NCBI RefSeq assembly: GCF_004363315.1
Contig: NZ_SNYL01000002.1
Span: 232,095-296,094, forward strand
Reading direction: 5' to 3'
Source: Tepidicella xavieri
GTDB lineage: Bacteria > Pseudomonadota > Gammaproteobacteria > Burkholderiales > Burkholderiaceae_C
DNA: 64,000 bases
Every line of letters begins with the position of its first letter. Position 1 is the first letter of the stretch. Shown here piece by piece: positions 18,564-27,332 of this stretch. A program made the translations under genes and the position numbers. The notes under the pieces were generated by a model. The model ran no database searches. It had not been told where the DNA came from and saw nothing but the letters and a program-made list of their open reading frames with translations.

Positions 18564-19877
18564 ATGCAAGCCCCCAACGCTGCTGCCACCGTCGTGACCC
18601 GGGCCGACATCACTCCCCCCATGTCGGCCGAGCGGGCTCGGGCCATTGCCGAGGACTTCGATCTGCGTCGCCTGCCGCGGGATTTTCTGGACAATCCGTT
18701 TCCGGTGTATGCGGCATTGCGCGAACGCGAACCCATCCGCCAGATGCCCGATGGCAGTTGGTTCCTCACCCGCTACGCCGACCTGGTGACCGTTTACCGC
18801 GACGCCGCCACTTTCAGCTCCGACAAGCATGTGGAATTCGCGCCCAAGTACGGGTCGGATTCCCCCCTGTACGAGCACCACACCACCAGCCTGGTGTTCA
18901 ACGATCCCCCGCTGCACACCCGCGTGCGCAAGCTCATCATGGGGGCGCTGACGCGCCGCGCCATCGCCGACATGGAGCCGGGCCTCGTGCGCCTGGTGGA
19001 CAGCCTGCTCGACCGCATCGAGGCCCAGGGCGGAGGCGACCTGATCGAGGACTTCGCCAGCGCCATTCCGGTGGAGATCATCGGCAACCTGCTGGGCGTG
19101 CCGCACGACGAGCGCGAGCCGCTGCGCGGCTGGTCCCTGGCCATCCTGGGCGCGCTGGAGCCGGTACTCACCCCCGAGCAGGAAGCCCTGGGCAACCGCA
19201 GTGTCATGGAAATGCTGGACTACCTGCGCGGCCTGGTGGCGCACCGCCGCCAGCACCCCGGCGACCCTGAACACGACGTGCTCACCCGCCTGATCCAGGG
19301 CGAGAGCAGCGGCGACAAGCTCAGCGAGGTGGAGTTGTTGCAAAACTGCATCTTCCTGCTCAACGCCGGGCATGAGACCACCACCAACCTCATTGGCAAT
19401 GCGCTGGTCAGCCTGCAGGAATGGCCCGACCAGAAAGCCTGGTTGCTGCAGCGCCTGGACGAACAACGCCACGACGCCGAAGCCCAGGAACAGACCCTGG
19501 CCGTGGCGGTGGACGAATTCCTGCGGTTCGAGTCGTCGAACCAGTTGGGCAACCGGCGGGCCCTCAAACCCTGCGAGGTGGGAGGCGTCGCCTTGCCCGA
19601 AGGGGCGCTGGTGACGCTGTGCATCGGCGCGGCCAACCGCGATCCGGCCCAGTTCGACGACCCTGAGACGCTCCGCCTCGATCGCCCCACCAACAAACAC
19701 CTGGCCTTTGGCTTCGGCGTCCATCAATGCGCGGGCCTGAGCCTGGCCCGACTCGAAGGGCGCATCGCGATCGGTCGGTTTCTGCGGCGCTTTCCCCAGT
19801 ACGCGCTCACCGCCGCGCCCACCCGGGGCGGACGGGCCCGATTCCGCGGTTTTTTGGCGGCGCCGTTCCGCACGTGA
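18564..19877 (+). CDS. Cytochrome P450
   Basis: Soluble heme monooxygenase of the bacterial CYP class, 437 residues. I-helix oxygen-activation motif AGHETTTNL, K-helix EFLR (Glu318-Arg321) and the heme-binding loop FGFGVHQCAGLSLARLE with the thiolate ligand Cys389 are all intact. The protein has no membrane anchor. Substrate is unknown, and no ferredoxin or ferredoxin reductase gene lies next to it, so redox partners must come from elsewhere. It is the third gene of the metY-hydrolase-P450 run. A perfect 16-bp palindrome follows its stop. Confidence 0.94.
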   Translation: MQAPNAAATVVTRADITPPMSAERARAIAEDFDLRRLPRDFLDNPFPVYAALREREPIRQMPDGSWFLTRYADLVTVYRDAATFSSDKHVEFAPKYGSDSPLYEHHTTSLVFNDPPLHTRVRKLIMGALTRRAIADMEPGLVRLVDSLLDRIEAQGGGDLIEDFASAIPVEIIGNLLGVPHDEREPLRGWSLAILGALEPVLTPEQEALGNRSVMEMLDYLRGLVAHRRQHPGDPEHDVLTRLIQGESSGDKLSEVELLQNCIFLLNAGHETTTNLIGNALVSLQEWPDQKAWLLQRLDEQRHDAEAQEQTLAVAVDEFLRFESSNQLGNRRALKPCEVGGVALPEGALVTLCIGAANRDPAQFDDPETLRLDRPTNKHLAFGFGVHQCAGLSLARLEGRIAIGRFLRRFPQYALTAAPTRGGRARFRGFLAAPFRT

Positions 19878-19881
19878 CACC

Positions 19882-19897
19882 CCAGCCCCGGGGCTGG
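19882..19897 (+). repeat. 16-bp perfect GC palindrome after the P450 gene
   Basis: CCAGCCCCGGGGCTGG begins five bases after the P450 stop. It could fold as a short hairpin terminator, but no T-run follows, so a Rho-independent role is weakly supported. Confidence 0.35.
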
Positions 19898-19959
19898 AAC
19901 GCGACTTGCTAACCCTGTGAAGCGAGGGCGGGCCTGATGCCTGCTCCCGATCACCGCAC

Positions 19960-22900
19960 ATGCTCGCCTTCACCCCGCTCGACACCCTCTGGATATTGCT
20001 CTGCGCCGGACTGGTCTTCGTCATGCAGGCCGGTTTTCTGTGCCTGGAGTCGGGGCTGACGCGCAACAAGAACTCCATCAACGTGGCGGCCAAAAACCTG
20101 TCGGACTTCGTGGTCGCGGCGCTGGCGTACTGGCTGGTGGGCTTCGGCCTCATGTTTGGGCCGTCGGTGGCCGGTTGGTTCGGCCAAGGGCTGTTTGGCG
20201 CGCTCGATCAGATCGGCGGCGATGCCAACCTGTTGGCGTTTGTGCTGTTTCAAATCATGTTTTGTGCCACGGCCGCCACCATCGTGTCCGGCGCGGTGGC
20301 CGAGCGCATGCGGTTTGGCGCGTATCTGGCCATGTCGGCCCTGGTGTCGCTGCTCATTTATCCGGTGTATGGGCACTGGGCCTGGGCCGGCGTGCTCGAC
20401 GGGCAGGCCGGCTGGCTGGGCGCACTGGGGTTCGTGGATTTCGCGGGGGCCACGGTGGTTCACAGCGTGGGTGGCTGGGTGGCGCTGGTCGCCGTGCTCA
20501 TGGTCGGTCCACGGCGTGGGCGCTTCCCCGAAAACGGCCAGCCGGCCGTGATCCCGGCCGGCAACCTGCCCATGGCGATGCTCGGCGGCCTGCTGCTGTT
20601 TCTGGGCTGGCTGGGCTTCAACGGCGGCAGCGTGCTGGCCTTCGATGAAACGGTCCCTGCCGTGGTCGTCAACACGACCCTGGCGGCAGCCGCCGGCAGC
20701 GCCATGGGGCTGATCGCCGGCCGGTTCTGGCACGGCTATTACGAAATCCTGTACCTCATCAACGGGCTCATCGCCGGGCTGGTGGCCGTGACGGCGGGCG
20801 CCCATGCCGTCACCCCAGCCGAAGCCCTGCTGATGGGCGCCGTGGGCGCGGCGCTGATGGCCTGGGCGCAAGAGAAACTGCTGCAGCACCGCATCGATGA
20901 CGCCGTCGGCGCCATTCCCGCCCATCTGGTGGCCGGCATCTGGGGCACGCTGGCCGTGGGGGTGTTTGGCGACCTGGCCATCCTCGATACCGGCCACACC
21001 CGCTGGACGCAGGTGGGCGTGCAGTTGCTGGGCATCGCCGTTTGCGGGTTGTGGTGCGTGCTCATCACGTGGCTGTTTCTGCGGCCCTGGCGAGGCGGCG
21101 GGGCGCTGCGCGTCAGCGCCGACGAGGAGCGCACCGGCCTGAACGTGGCCGAGCACGGCGCCCGCACGGAACTGCTGGACCTGCTCGATGCGATGGAGGA
21201 CCAACGCCGCTCGGGCGACCTGAGCCGGCGCGTGCCGGTGGAGGACTTCACCGAAGTCGGGCAAGTGGCCCAGGCCTACAACCGCGTCATCGCCGCGCTG
21301 GAGCAGGCCACACAGCGCACGCTGGCCATCGTGCGCGACATGCGCGACGGCATCGTCACCTTCACGCGCGACGGCGTGCTCACCAGCCTCAACCCCGGCG
21401 CCGAGAAGCTGCTCGGCGTGTCGGCGGCGCAAGGCGTGGGCCAGCCACTGGTGGCCGTGCTGCGGCAGGCCGGGCATGCGCATGCCCTGCAAGCGCAGCA
21501 GTTTTGCGAGCCCGGAGCCAAGCTGGAGCTGCGCATGGCCCGCCCCGGCGGGCAGCGGGCCTATTACGAAGTCACGATCAGCGAAAACCGGCTCGACCAG
21601 GAGTTGCACTTCACCGGCATCCTGCGCGACATCTCCGAGCGCAAGGCCGTCGAGGCCCAACTGCATCAGGAGCGGGATCTGGCCCAAGTGACGCTGGCCT
21701 CCATCGGCGATGGAGTCATCACCACCGACGAAGCGGGGGTGATTCAATACATGAATCCCGTGGCTTCGCGGCTGACGGGTTGGCCGGCGCATCAGGCCAA
21801 AGGCCAGCTCATCACGGCGGTGTACAACCTGCAGGACGAAGTCACGCGCCAAGCCTTGCCCAACCCGGTGCGCGAAGTGCTCAAACGCAACCAGTTGCAG
21901 CACCGGCGCGAGCACGCGCTGCTGCTGCGGCGCGACGCCGACAGCGTGCCCGTGCTCGACACGGCCGCCCCCATCCGCTCGCGTGAAGGCTTCATCATCG
22001 GCGCGGTGCTCGTCTTCCATGACGTGACGGTGACCCTGAATCTGGCGCGCGAACTCACCCATCAGGCCACGCACGACGCCCTCACCGGCCTGCCCAACCG
22101 GCGCGAATTCGAACGCCGGCTGCAGGAACTGCTGCACCGCGCCGGCGACCCGGCGGCCACCCATGTGGTCTGCTACCTGGATCTGGACCAATTCAAGATC
22201 GTCAACGACACCTGCGGCCACGTGGCCGGCGACGAGCTGCTGCGCCAGGTCACGCAGCTGATGCGCGGGATGCTGCGTGCCTCCGACACGCTGGCACGGC
22301 TCGGCGGCGACGAATTCGGACTCATCCTGCAGAACTGCCCGGTCGAGCGGGCCCTGCAAGTGGCAGAAAGCCTGCGCGAAGCCATTGCCGACTTTCGTTT
22401 TGGCTGGGAAGGCAAGTCGTTTTCCATTGGCGTCTCGGTGGGGCTGGTGTGCATCGATGGCGCCGAGCGCGACCTCAGCCAACTGCTGGCCAGCGCCGAT
22501 GCCGCCTGCTACGCCGCCAAGGAGGCCGGGCGCAACCGCCTGCATGTGTACCAAGCCGATGACACACGGTTGCTGGAGCAAAAGGGGCAAATGCAATGGG
22601 TCTCGCGCCTGCAATCGGCGCTCGACGAGGACCGCCTGCGCCTGTACGTGCAGCCCATCGTGCCGCTGCACGACCAGCCCGACGACCAGGTGCACTACGA
22701 AGTGCTGGTGCGGCTGGAAGAAGACGGCAAGCTGGTTCAACCCGGCGCCTTCCTGCCGGCGGCCGAACGCTATGGCCTGATGCCGCGCATCGACCAGTGG
22801 GTGGTGAACAACGCCCTGGCCTGGCTCGGTGACCGGCTGCGGCGACACGGCCATTTCGACGGTCTGCTGTGTCTGAACCTGTCTGGTGCATCGCTGTCGG

Positions 22901-23361
22901 ACGAGCGCTTCCGGCAGGGCCTGCGCGCCACTTTGGAGCATGTGCGGCTGCCCGCTGGCACGGTCTGCTTCGAGATCACCGAAACCGCCGCCGTGGTTAA
23001 TCTGTCCAAAGTGGTGCACTTCATCGGTGAAGTGAAACAGCTGGGCTGCCTGTTCGCGCTCGATGACTTCGGCAGCGGCTTGTCATCCTTTGCTTATCTG
23101 AAAAATCTGCCCGTGGACTACCTGAAGATCGATGGCAGCTTTGTCAAAGACATCGAATCCGACCCGATCGATCTGGCCATGGTGCAGGCCATCAACGCCA
23201 TCGGCCATGTGATGGGCCTCAAGACGATAGCCGAATACGTATCCAGCCAAGCGATTCTGGAGCGGATGCGAGAAATCGGCGTGGACTACGGGCAGGGCTA
23301 TCACCTGGGCGAGCCCATGCCACTGACCGAACTGGGCGAGACGCGCATCATGCCGCGCTGA
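19960..23361 (+). CDS. Ammonium transporter fused to HAMP-PAS-PAS-GGDEF-EAL (ammonium-sensing c-di-GMP enzyme)
   Basis: A 1133-residue fusion. Residues 1-385 are a full Amt/MEP channel with eleven hydrophobic helices; the twin pore histidines are His168 (in DFAGATVVH, with Asp160) and His322 (in AIPAHLVAGIWG), and the Amt part ends with the usual ERTGLNVAEHG signature. There follow a HAMP-like coiled region (about 400-450), two PAS domains (about 450-565 and 570-690), a GGDEF domain with GGDEF at 782-786 and an RASD I-site five residues before it, and an EAL-type domain beginning EVLVR (914-918). EAL catalytic residues (LNLSG, EITE, DDFGSG, the KID Lys, QGYHLGEP) all look intact, so both synthesis and hydrolysis are possible. 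Inference: ammonium binding or flux tunes c-di-GMP. There is no glnK neighbour. The 3' end overlaps yihY by 14 bp. Confidence 0.95.
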   Translation: MLAFTPLDTLWILLCAGLVFVMQAGFLCLESGLTRNKNSINVAAKNLSDFVVAALAYWLVGFGLMFGPSVAGWFGQGLFGALDQIGGDANLLAFVLFQIMFCATAATIVSGAVAERMRFGAYLAMSALVSLLIYPVYGHWAWAGVLDGQAGWLGALGFVDFAGATVVHSVGGWVALVAVLMVGPRRGRFPENGQPAVIPAGNLPMAMLGGLLLFLGWLGFNGGSVLAFDETVPAVVVNTTLAAAAGSAMGLIAGRFWHGYYEILYLINGLIAGLVAVTAGAHAVTPAEALLMGAVGAALMAWAQEKLLQHRIDDAVGAIPAHLVAGIWGTLAVGVFGDLAILDTGHTRWTQVGVQLLGIAVCGLWCVLITWLFLRPWRGGGALRVSADEERTGLNVAEHGARTELLDLLDAMEDQRRSGDLSRRVPVEDFTEVGQVAQAYNRVIAALEQATQRTLAIVRDMRDGIVTFTRDGVLTSLNPGAEKLLGVSAAQGVGQPLVAVLRQAGHAHALQAQQFCEPGAKLELRMARPGGQRAYYEVTISENRLDQELHFTGILRDISERKAVEAQLHQERDLAQVTLASIGDGVITTDEAGVIQYMNPVASRLTGWPAHQAKGQLITAVYNLQDEVTRQALPNPVREVLKRNQLQHRREHALLLRRDADSVPVLDTAAPIRSREGFIIGAVLVFHDVTVTLNLARELTHQATHDALTGLPNRREFERRLQELLHRAGDPAATHVVCYLDLDQFKIVNDTCGHVAGDELLRQVTQLMRGMLRASDTLARLGGDEFGLILQNCPVERALQVAESLREAIADFRFGWEGKSFSIGVSVGLVCIDGAERDLSQLLASADAACYAAKEAGRNRLHVYQADDTRLLEQKGQMQWVSRLQSALDEDRLRLYVQPIVPLHDQPDDQVHYEVLVRLEEDGKLVQPGAFLPAAERYGLMPRIDQWVVNNALAWLGDRLRRHGHFDGLLCLNLSGASLSDERFRQGLRATLEHVRLPAGTVCFEITETAAVVNLSKVVHFIGEVKQLGCLFALDDFGSGLSSFAYLKNLPVDYLKIDGSFVKDIESDPIDLAMVQAINAIGHVMGLKTIAEYVSSQAILERMREIGVDYGQGYHLGEPMPLTELGETRIMPR

Positions 23362-24625
23362 CGCTGCTGCCCGGGCCGGGCGGCAGCAATTGCTGCAATT
23401 TGACCTCGCTCCAGTGGCTGCAATCCCACAACGGATGGGTCGAGGCCTCATCGGGCAGCAGCAGGCGCTGCATGAGTGGCGCCGCCGGGGTGCGCGCCGG
23501 ATCGACCAGCAGCACATACCGCTCCTGTTCCTCGGCCAGCTTGCCCACCCAGTCCAGCGCCAGCAGGGCGTCCAGGGGCTGTTCGAGCTGCAGATCGTCC
23601 ACCCGCAGCCGTCGCGCCAGCGCCTCCAGCGCCAGGCCCCGGCCGCCTTGGCGGCGGTCCTCGGTCAAGGCCCCCAGCACCTCCAGCGCCAGTTGAAAGG
23701 CCCAGCCGGGCGTATCGCCCCGGCGAGCCACCCCGGCCATGAGGCTGGGCAGGTACGCCACCACCACCGCCCCCAGCAACACGATCACCCACACCAGATA
23801 CAGCCAGATCAGCAGGATGGGCAAGGTGGCAAACGTCCCATACACCACCGAATAGGTCGGAATGGTGGCCAGGTACCAGCCCAGCAGCCGCTTGGCCAGG
23901 TCGAACGCCACCGCCACGAACAGCGCCCCCCACAGGGCATGGCTCCAACGCACATGGGCATTGGGCACGTAGCGGTACAGCGCCGCCATTGCCAGCAAAA
24001 TGGCGCCGAACTCCAGCAGATCGAACAGCGCCATGAACAGCGGGTTGGCCGCCCCCACCCAGCCGCGCGAGGCCGACAGGGCATAGGAGCTCAGCGTCAG
24101 GCTCACGCCAGCCAACAGCGGCCCCAGGGTCAGCAGCGCCCAATAGACCAGCACCCGCTGGGCGAATGGACGCAGGCGGCGCACGCGCCAAATATCGTTG
24201 AGCTTGCGGTCGATGGTCAGGATCAACGCCAATGCCGACACCAGCAGCACCAACGCCCCCGCCCATCCCATCTGCCCGGCCTTCCCCGCGAACTGCAACA
24301 GGTAGGTGGACACCTGCCGAGCGATGTTTTCCGGGATCAAGCCCTGAAACAGCCAGTCGTGCAGCGCCTGCTCCATGCGGGAGAACATGGGAAAGGCGGT
24401 AAAGATGGCCAACGCCACGGTGAACAGCGGCACCAGCGAGATGGTGGTGGTGAAGGTGAGGCTGCCGGCCGTCACGCCCAGGCGGTCCTCGCGGAAACGC
24501 TCGCGCAGCGTCAGCGCCGTGTTGCGCCACGGAAAGGCCATCAACTGCGCCCAGGCCGCCTCCAGCCGGGCACGCAAGGCGCGAACCCGCCGGGATTTCC
24601 CTGACCAGAAATCATCGCTCCACAT
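23348..24625 (-). CDS. YihY/BrkB-family inner-membrane protein
   Basis: 425 residues from ATG 24625. Six hydrophobic helices form the YihY/virulence-factor-BrkB (UPF0761) domain: DRLGVTAGSLTFTTTISLVPLFTVALAIF at the start, a RKLNDIWRV loop, VPNAHVRWSHALWGALF and SVVYGTFATLPILLIWLYLVWVIVLLGA near the end. A C-terminal cytoplasmic tail of about 110 residues is winged-helix-like. Despite the old name 'ribonuclease BN' the family is not RNase BN; its function is unclear. An open frame continues 90 codons upstream across the divergent DUF2069-like gene and is rejected as a start. Two palindromes lie in its last 50 bp, opposite the end of the Amt fusion gene. Confidence 0.9.
   Translation of the reverse strand: MWSDDFWSGKSRRVRALRARLEAAWAQLMAFPWRNTALTLRERFREDRLGVTAGSLTFTTTISLVPLFTVALAIFTAFPMFSRMEQALHDWLFQGLIPENIARQVSTYLLQFAGKAGQMGWAGALVLLVSALALILTIDRKLNDIWRVRRLRPFAQRVLVYWALLTLGPLLAGVSLTLSSYALSASRGWVGAANPLFMALFDLLEFGAILLAMAALYRYVPNAHVRWSHALWGALFVAVAFDLAKRLLGWYLATIPTYSVVYGTFATLPILLIWLYLVWVIVLLGAVVVAYLPSLMAGVARRGDTPGWAFQLALEVLGALTEDRRQGGRGLALEALARRLRVDDLQLEQPLDALLALDWVGKLAEEQERYVLLVDPARTPAAPLMQRLLLPDEASTHPLWDCSHWSEVKLQQLLPPGPGSSVSAA
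23363..23387 (+). terminator. Inverted repeat after the Amt-GGDEF-EAL gene
   Basis: Twelve-base arms (one G-T position) around a single G start one base after the stop codon at 23361, inside the coding end of the convergent yihY gene. It is followed by AATTGCTGCAATT (23388-23400), another perfect palindrome. No T-run, so it may act as a structural stop for both transcripts rather than a classic intrinsic terminator. Confidence 0.4.
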
Positions 24626-24630
24626 CCCGG

Positions 24631-24636
24631 TATCAT
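24631..24636 (+). promoter_or_regulatory. Putative -10 box TATCAT for the DUF2069-like gene
   Basis: TATCAT lies 23 bp before ATG 24660. On the minus strand the overlapping CATGAT ends six bases before the yihY start 24625, so two divergent start sites may share this 34-bp gap. Confidence 0.35.
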
Positions 24637-24659
24637 GCCACCGTCTGCGAGATCCACCC

Positions 24660-25103
24660 ATGAACGACGCCTCACCCGCCCGCGACCCTGTCGAGCCGCC
24701 AACCGCCCCCCTACCCTCTGCCGCTGCCGCCTGGACGCGCCTGCTGGCCGTCTCCAGCCTGCTGGCGCTGATCGCGCTGGGGCTGGCCTGGGAACTGTGG
24801 CTGGCCCCCCTGCGCGAAGGCGGCTCGTGGTGGGCCATCAAAGTGCTCCCCCTGACCCTGCCACTGGCCGGCCTGCTCAAGCACCGGATGTACACCTACC
24901 GCTGGCTCAGCTTGCTGGTGTGGCTGTACTTCACGGAAGGCATCGTCCGCGCCACCAGCGAAAGCGGCCTGTCGGCCGCGCTGGCCTGGGGGCAGGTGGC
25001 CCTGTGCGTGCTGCTGTTCGTGGCCTGCGCGCTGCACGTGCGCTTGCGCTTCAAGGCCGCCCGGGCCGCTGGCCTGCCCCCTGCTTCATCGCCCTCGGCA
25101 TGA
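24660..25103 (+). CDS. DUF2069-like small membrane protein
   Basis: A 147-residue inner-membrane protein with about four hydrophobic helices (residues 25-125) and a Pro/Ala-rich N-terminal tail. The helices contain the features I associate with DUF2069 proteins: WELWLAPLREGGSWWAIKVLPLTLPLAGLLKHRMYTYRWLSLLVWLYFTEGIVRA, given here in outline by its KVLPL, KHRMYTYRW and YFTEG motifs. Function is unknown. Its TGA overlaps the ATG of the following FAD-linked dehydrogenase by 4 nt (25100-25103), which indicates one operon. Confidence 0.82.
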   Translation: MNDASPARDPVEPPTAPLPSAAAAWTRLLAVSSLLALIALGLAWELWLAPLREGGSWWAIKVLPLTLPLAGLLKHRMYTYRWLSLLVWLYFTEGIVRATSESGLSAALAWGQVALCVLLFVACALHVRLRFKAARAAGLPPASSPSA

Positions 25104-26524
25104 GTCGCGCGGCACTGCTGGCCACGCTGCGCGGGGTGGTGGGCCACGCCCATGTGCTCACGCACGACGATCCGGCCTGCGACCTCACGGCTTACGAGCA
25201 GGACTGGCGCCGGCGCCACCGCGGGCGGGCACTGGCCGTGGTACGCCCCGGCTGCACCGCCGAAGTGGCCGCTGTGGTGCGCGCCTGCGCCCAGGCCGGC
25301 GTGGCCATCGTGCCCCAGGGGGGCAACACCGGCCTGGTGGTGGGCGGCGTGCCCGATGCCAGCGGCCAGCAGGTGGTGCTGAGCCTGCAGCGCATGAACG
25401 TCATCCGGTCGCTCGACCCGGCCAACCTCACGCTGACCCTGGAAGCCGGCTGCGTGCTGCACACCGCCCAGCAAGCCGCCGAGGCCGCCGGACTGTGGCT
25501 GCCGCTGAGCCTGGCCGCCGAGGGCAGCTGCACCATTGGCGGCAACCTCGCCACCAACGCGGGCGGCACTCAGGTGCTGCGCTTTGGCAATGCGCGCGAC
25601 CTCTGCCTGGGGCTGGAGGTCGTCACCGCGCAAGGCCAGGTGTGGAGGGGCCTCAGCGGCCTGCGCAAAGACAACACCGGCTACGACCTGCGCCACCTGT
25701 TCATCGGCAGCGAAGGCACGCTGGGCGTGATCACGGCCGCCACGCTCAAGCTGTTTCCTCGCCCGGTGGCACAACTCACCGCTTGGGCCGCCGTGCCGTC
25801 GATGGCGGCTGCCGTGACCCTGCTGGGCCTGGCCCAGCGTCACCTGGGGGCAGACCTCACCGGCTTTGAAGTCATGGGGCAGTTCGCCCTCAGCCTGGTG
25901 GATCGGCATTTCCCCGCGCTGCGGGTGCCACTCTGGCAAGAGTCGCCCTACTGCGTGCTGCTGGAAAACAGCGCTCACGACAGCGAAGCCCATGCCCGGG
26001 CCCGCTTGGAAGCGCTGCTGGAGGCGGCACTGGCCGACGGCTGCGTTAGCGACGCCGTGGTGGCCGAAAGCCTGGCCCAGGCCCGCAGCCTCTGGCACAT
26101 CCGCGAGAGCATCCCGCTGGCCCAGGCCGAAGAGGGCCTCAACATCAAGCACGACATCAGCCTGCCCGTCTCTCGCATCCCGGCCTTCTGCGCCGACACC
26201 GATGCCCAACTGGCGCAGACCATCCCCGGCGTGCGGCTGGTCAATTTCGGGCATTTGGGCGATGGCAATCTGCACTACAACGTGCAGTGCCCGCCCGGGG
26301 CCGACAGCGTGGATTTTTTGCAAACGCAGGAGGCGCGCATCAATGCCCTCGTCTTCGACGCCGTGCAACGACACGGCGGCTCGATCAGCGCGGAGCATGG
26401 CATCGGCAGCCTCAAGCGCGACACCCTGCCCCGCTACAAAGACCCAACCGCCTTGCAACTGATGCGGGCGATCAAGCAGGCGCTCGACCCCCAAGGCATC
26501 ATGAACCCGGGCCGGGTGCTGTGA
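25100..26524 (+). CDS. FAD-linked D-2-hydroxyacid dehydrogenase (D2HGDH/glycolate oxidase GlcD-like)
   Basis: A 474-residue flavoenzyme of the FAD-binding-4/FAD-oxidase-C family, which oxidises D-2-hydroxyacids such as D-2-hydroxyglutarate or D-lactate. The PCMH FAD-binding half carries VPQGGNTGLVVGG (about 73-85), EGSCTIGGNLATNAGG and GSEGTLGVIT; the C-terminal half has the metal/substrate motif NFGHLGDGNLHYNV and SAEHGIG with its conserved His. The start at ATG 25100 gives a family-like N-terminus; an in-frame extension upstream lies inside the DUF2069-like gene. Among the family it resembles D-2-hydroxyglutarate dehydrogenases, which recycle a by-product of SerA; the exact substrate is not settled by sequence. 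Confidence 0.9.
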   Translation: MSRAALLATLRGVVGHAHVLTHDDPACDLTAYEQDWRRRHRGRALAVVRPGCTAEVAAVVRACAQAGVAIVPQGGNTGLVVGGVPDASGQQVVLSLQRMNVIRSLDPANLTLTLEAGCVLHTAQQAAEAAGLWLPLSLAAEGSCTIGGNLATNAGGTQVLRFGNARDLCLGLEVVTAQGQVWRGLSGLRKDNTGYDLRHLFIGSEGTLGVITAATLKLFPRPVAQLTAWAAVPSMAAAVTLLGLAQRHLGADLTGFEVMGQFALSLVDRHFPALRVPLWQESPYCVLLENSAHDSEAHARARLEALLEAALADGCVSDAVVAESLAQARSLWHIRESIPLAQAEEGLNIKHDISLPVSRIPAFCADTDAQLAQTIPGVRLVNFGHLGDGNLHYNVQCPPGADSVDFLQTQEARINALVFDAVQRHGGSISAEHGIGSLKRDTLPRYKDPTALQLMRAIKQALDPQGIMNPGRVL

Positions 26525-26540
26525 CTCCCTTCTTCCATCC

Positions 26541-27281
26541 ATGAGCCAGGCCACTCCCCACGCCACCCCCTCTGAACCGCCGCTGCTCATCGTCAAGACG
26601 GGCAGCACCCATCCCGACATCGCCGCGGCCTGGGGCGACTTCGAAGACTGGATTGCCGCCGGGCTGGGCAGCGCATCACCCATCCGGGTGATCGATCCAC
26701 GCACCGGTGCCACTCTGCCCGACCCGAGCCGCGTGACCGGGGTAATCGTCACCGGCTCGCACAGCATGGTGACCGACCGTGAGCCTTGGAGCGAGCAGAC
26801 CGCCCAATGGCTGCGCGCGGCGGTGGCCGCCCAGACCCCAGTGCTGGGCATCTGCTACGGACACCAGTTGCTGGCCCACGCCTTGGGTGGCGAGGTGGAC
26901 TTCCACCCCGGCGGCATCGAACTCGGCACCGTGGACGTGACGCTCACCCCCGCCGCGCACGCCGATCCCCTTTTTCAAGGTCTGCCGCCCCAGTTCAGCG
27001 GCCAGGCCGCCCACCGCCAGAGCGTGCGCCGCCTGCCGCCCGGCGCGGTGCTTCTGGCGGGCAATGCCTTCGAGCCTCACCAGGCTTACCGGATCGGCCG
27101 CCACGCCTGGGGCGTGCAGTTCCATCCCGAATTCGGCGTCCCCGCCACCGCCGCCTACGTCCGCATGAACGCCCCGGCCACCGGCCCCATGCCCCCGGTC
27201 CGGCCCACGCCGCACGCGGCCTCGCTGCTGCCGCGTTTTGCCCGCCTCGTCCGCACCGCAGCCATGCCACCCGCTGCCTGA
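26541..27281 (+). CDS. Class I glutamine amidotransferase-like protein
   Basis: A stand-alone 246-residue class I GATase domain of the GuaA-N-like type. The nucleophile is Cys105 in LGICYGHQLLAHALGG, with the catalytic His-x-Glu in GVQFHPEFG. The domain is complete but no synthetase domain is fused to it. Such proteins hydrolyse glutamine or gamma-glutamyl compounds; YfeJ-like and gamma-Glu-polyamine hydrolases are relatives. The reaction here is unknown. It lies 16 bp after the dehydrogenase gene and 51 bp before thyA, all on the plus strand. Confidence 0.88.
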   Translation: MSQATPHATPSEPPLLIVKTGSTHPDIAAAWGDFEDWIAAGLGSASPIRVIDPRTGATLPDPSRVTGVIVTGSHSMVTDREPWSEQTAQWLRAAVAAQTPVLGICYGHQLLAHALGGEVDFHPGGIELGTVDVTLTPAAHADPLFQGLPPQFSGQAAHRQSVRRLPPGAVLLAGNAFEPHQAYRIGRHAWGVQFHPEFGVPATAAYVRMNAPATGPMPPVRPTPHAASLLPRFARLVRTAAMPPAA

Positions 27282-27302
27282 GCAGGCTCGGGACGCTGCG
27301 CC

Positions 27303-27308
27303 TAGAAT
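27303..27308 (+). promoter_or_regulatory. Putative -10 box TAGAAT for thyA
   Basis: TAGAAT in the 51-bp gap before thyA would give an mRNA leader of about 18 nt. No good -35 or Shine-Dalgarno is visible. Confidence 0.35.
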
Positions 27309-27332
27309 GTACAGATACGCTGAACGCCAACC

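Noticed and set aside
19951..23019. Long minus-strand open frame of over 1000 codons opposite the Amt fusion
   Set aside because: It is a shadow of a GC-rich gene on the plus strand: composition is dominated by His, Gln, Gly and Arg and no domain is recognisable.
24626..24895. 90-codon N-terminal extension of yihY
   Set aside because: It lies opposite the DUF2069-like gene and lacks a family match; ATG 24625 fits.
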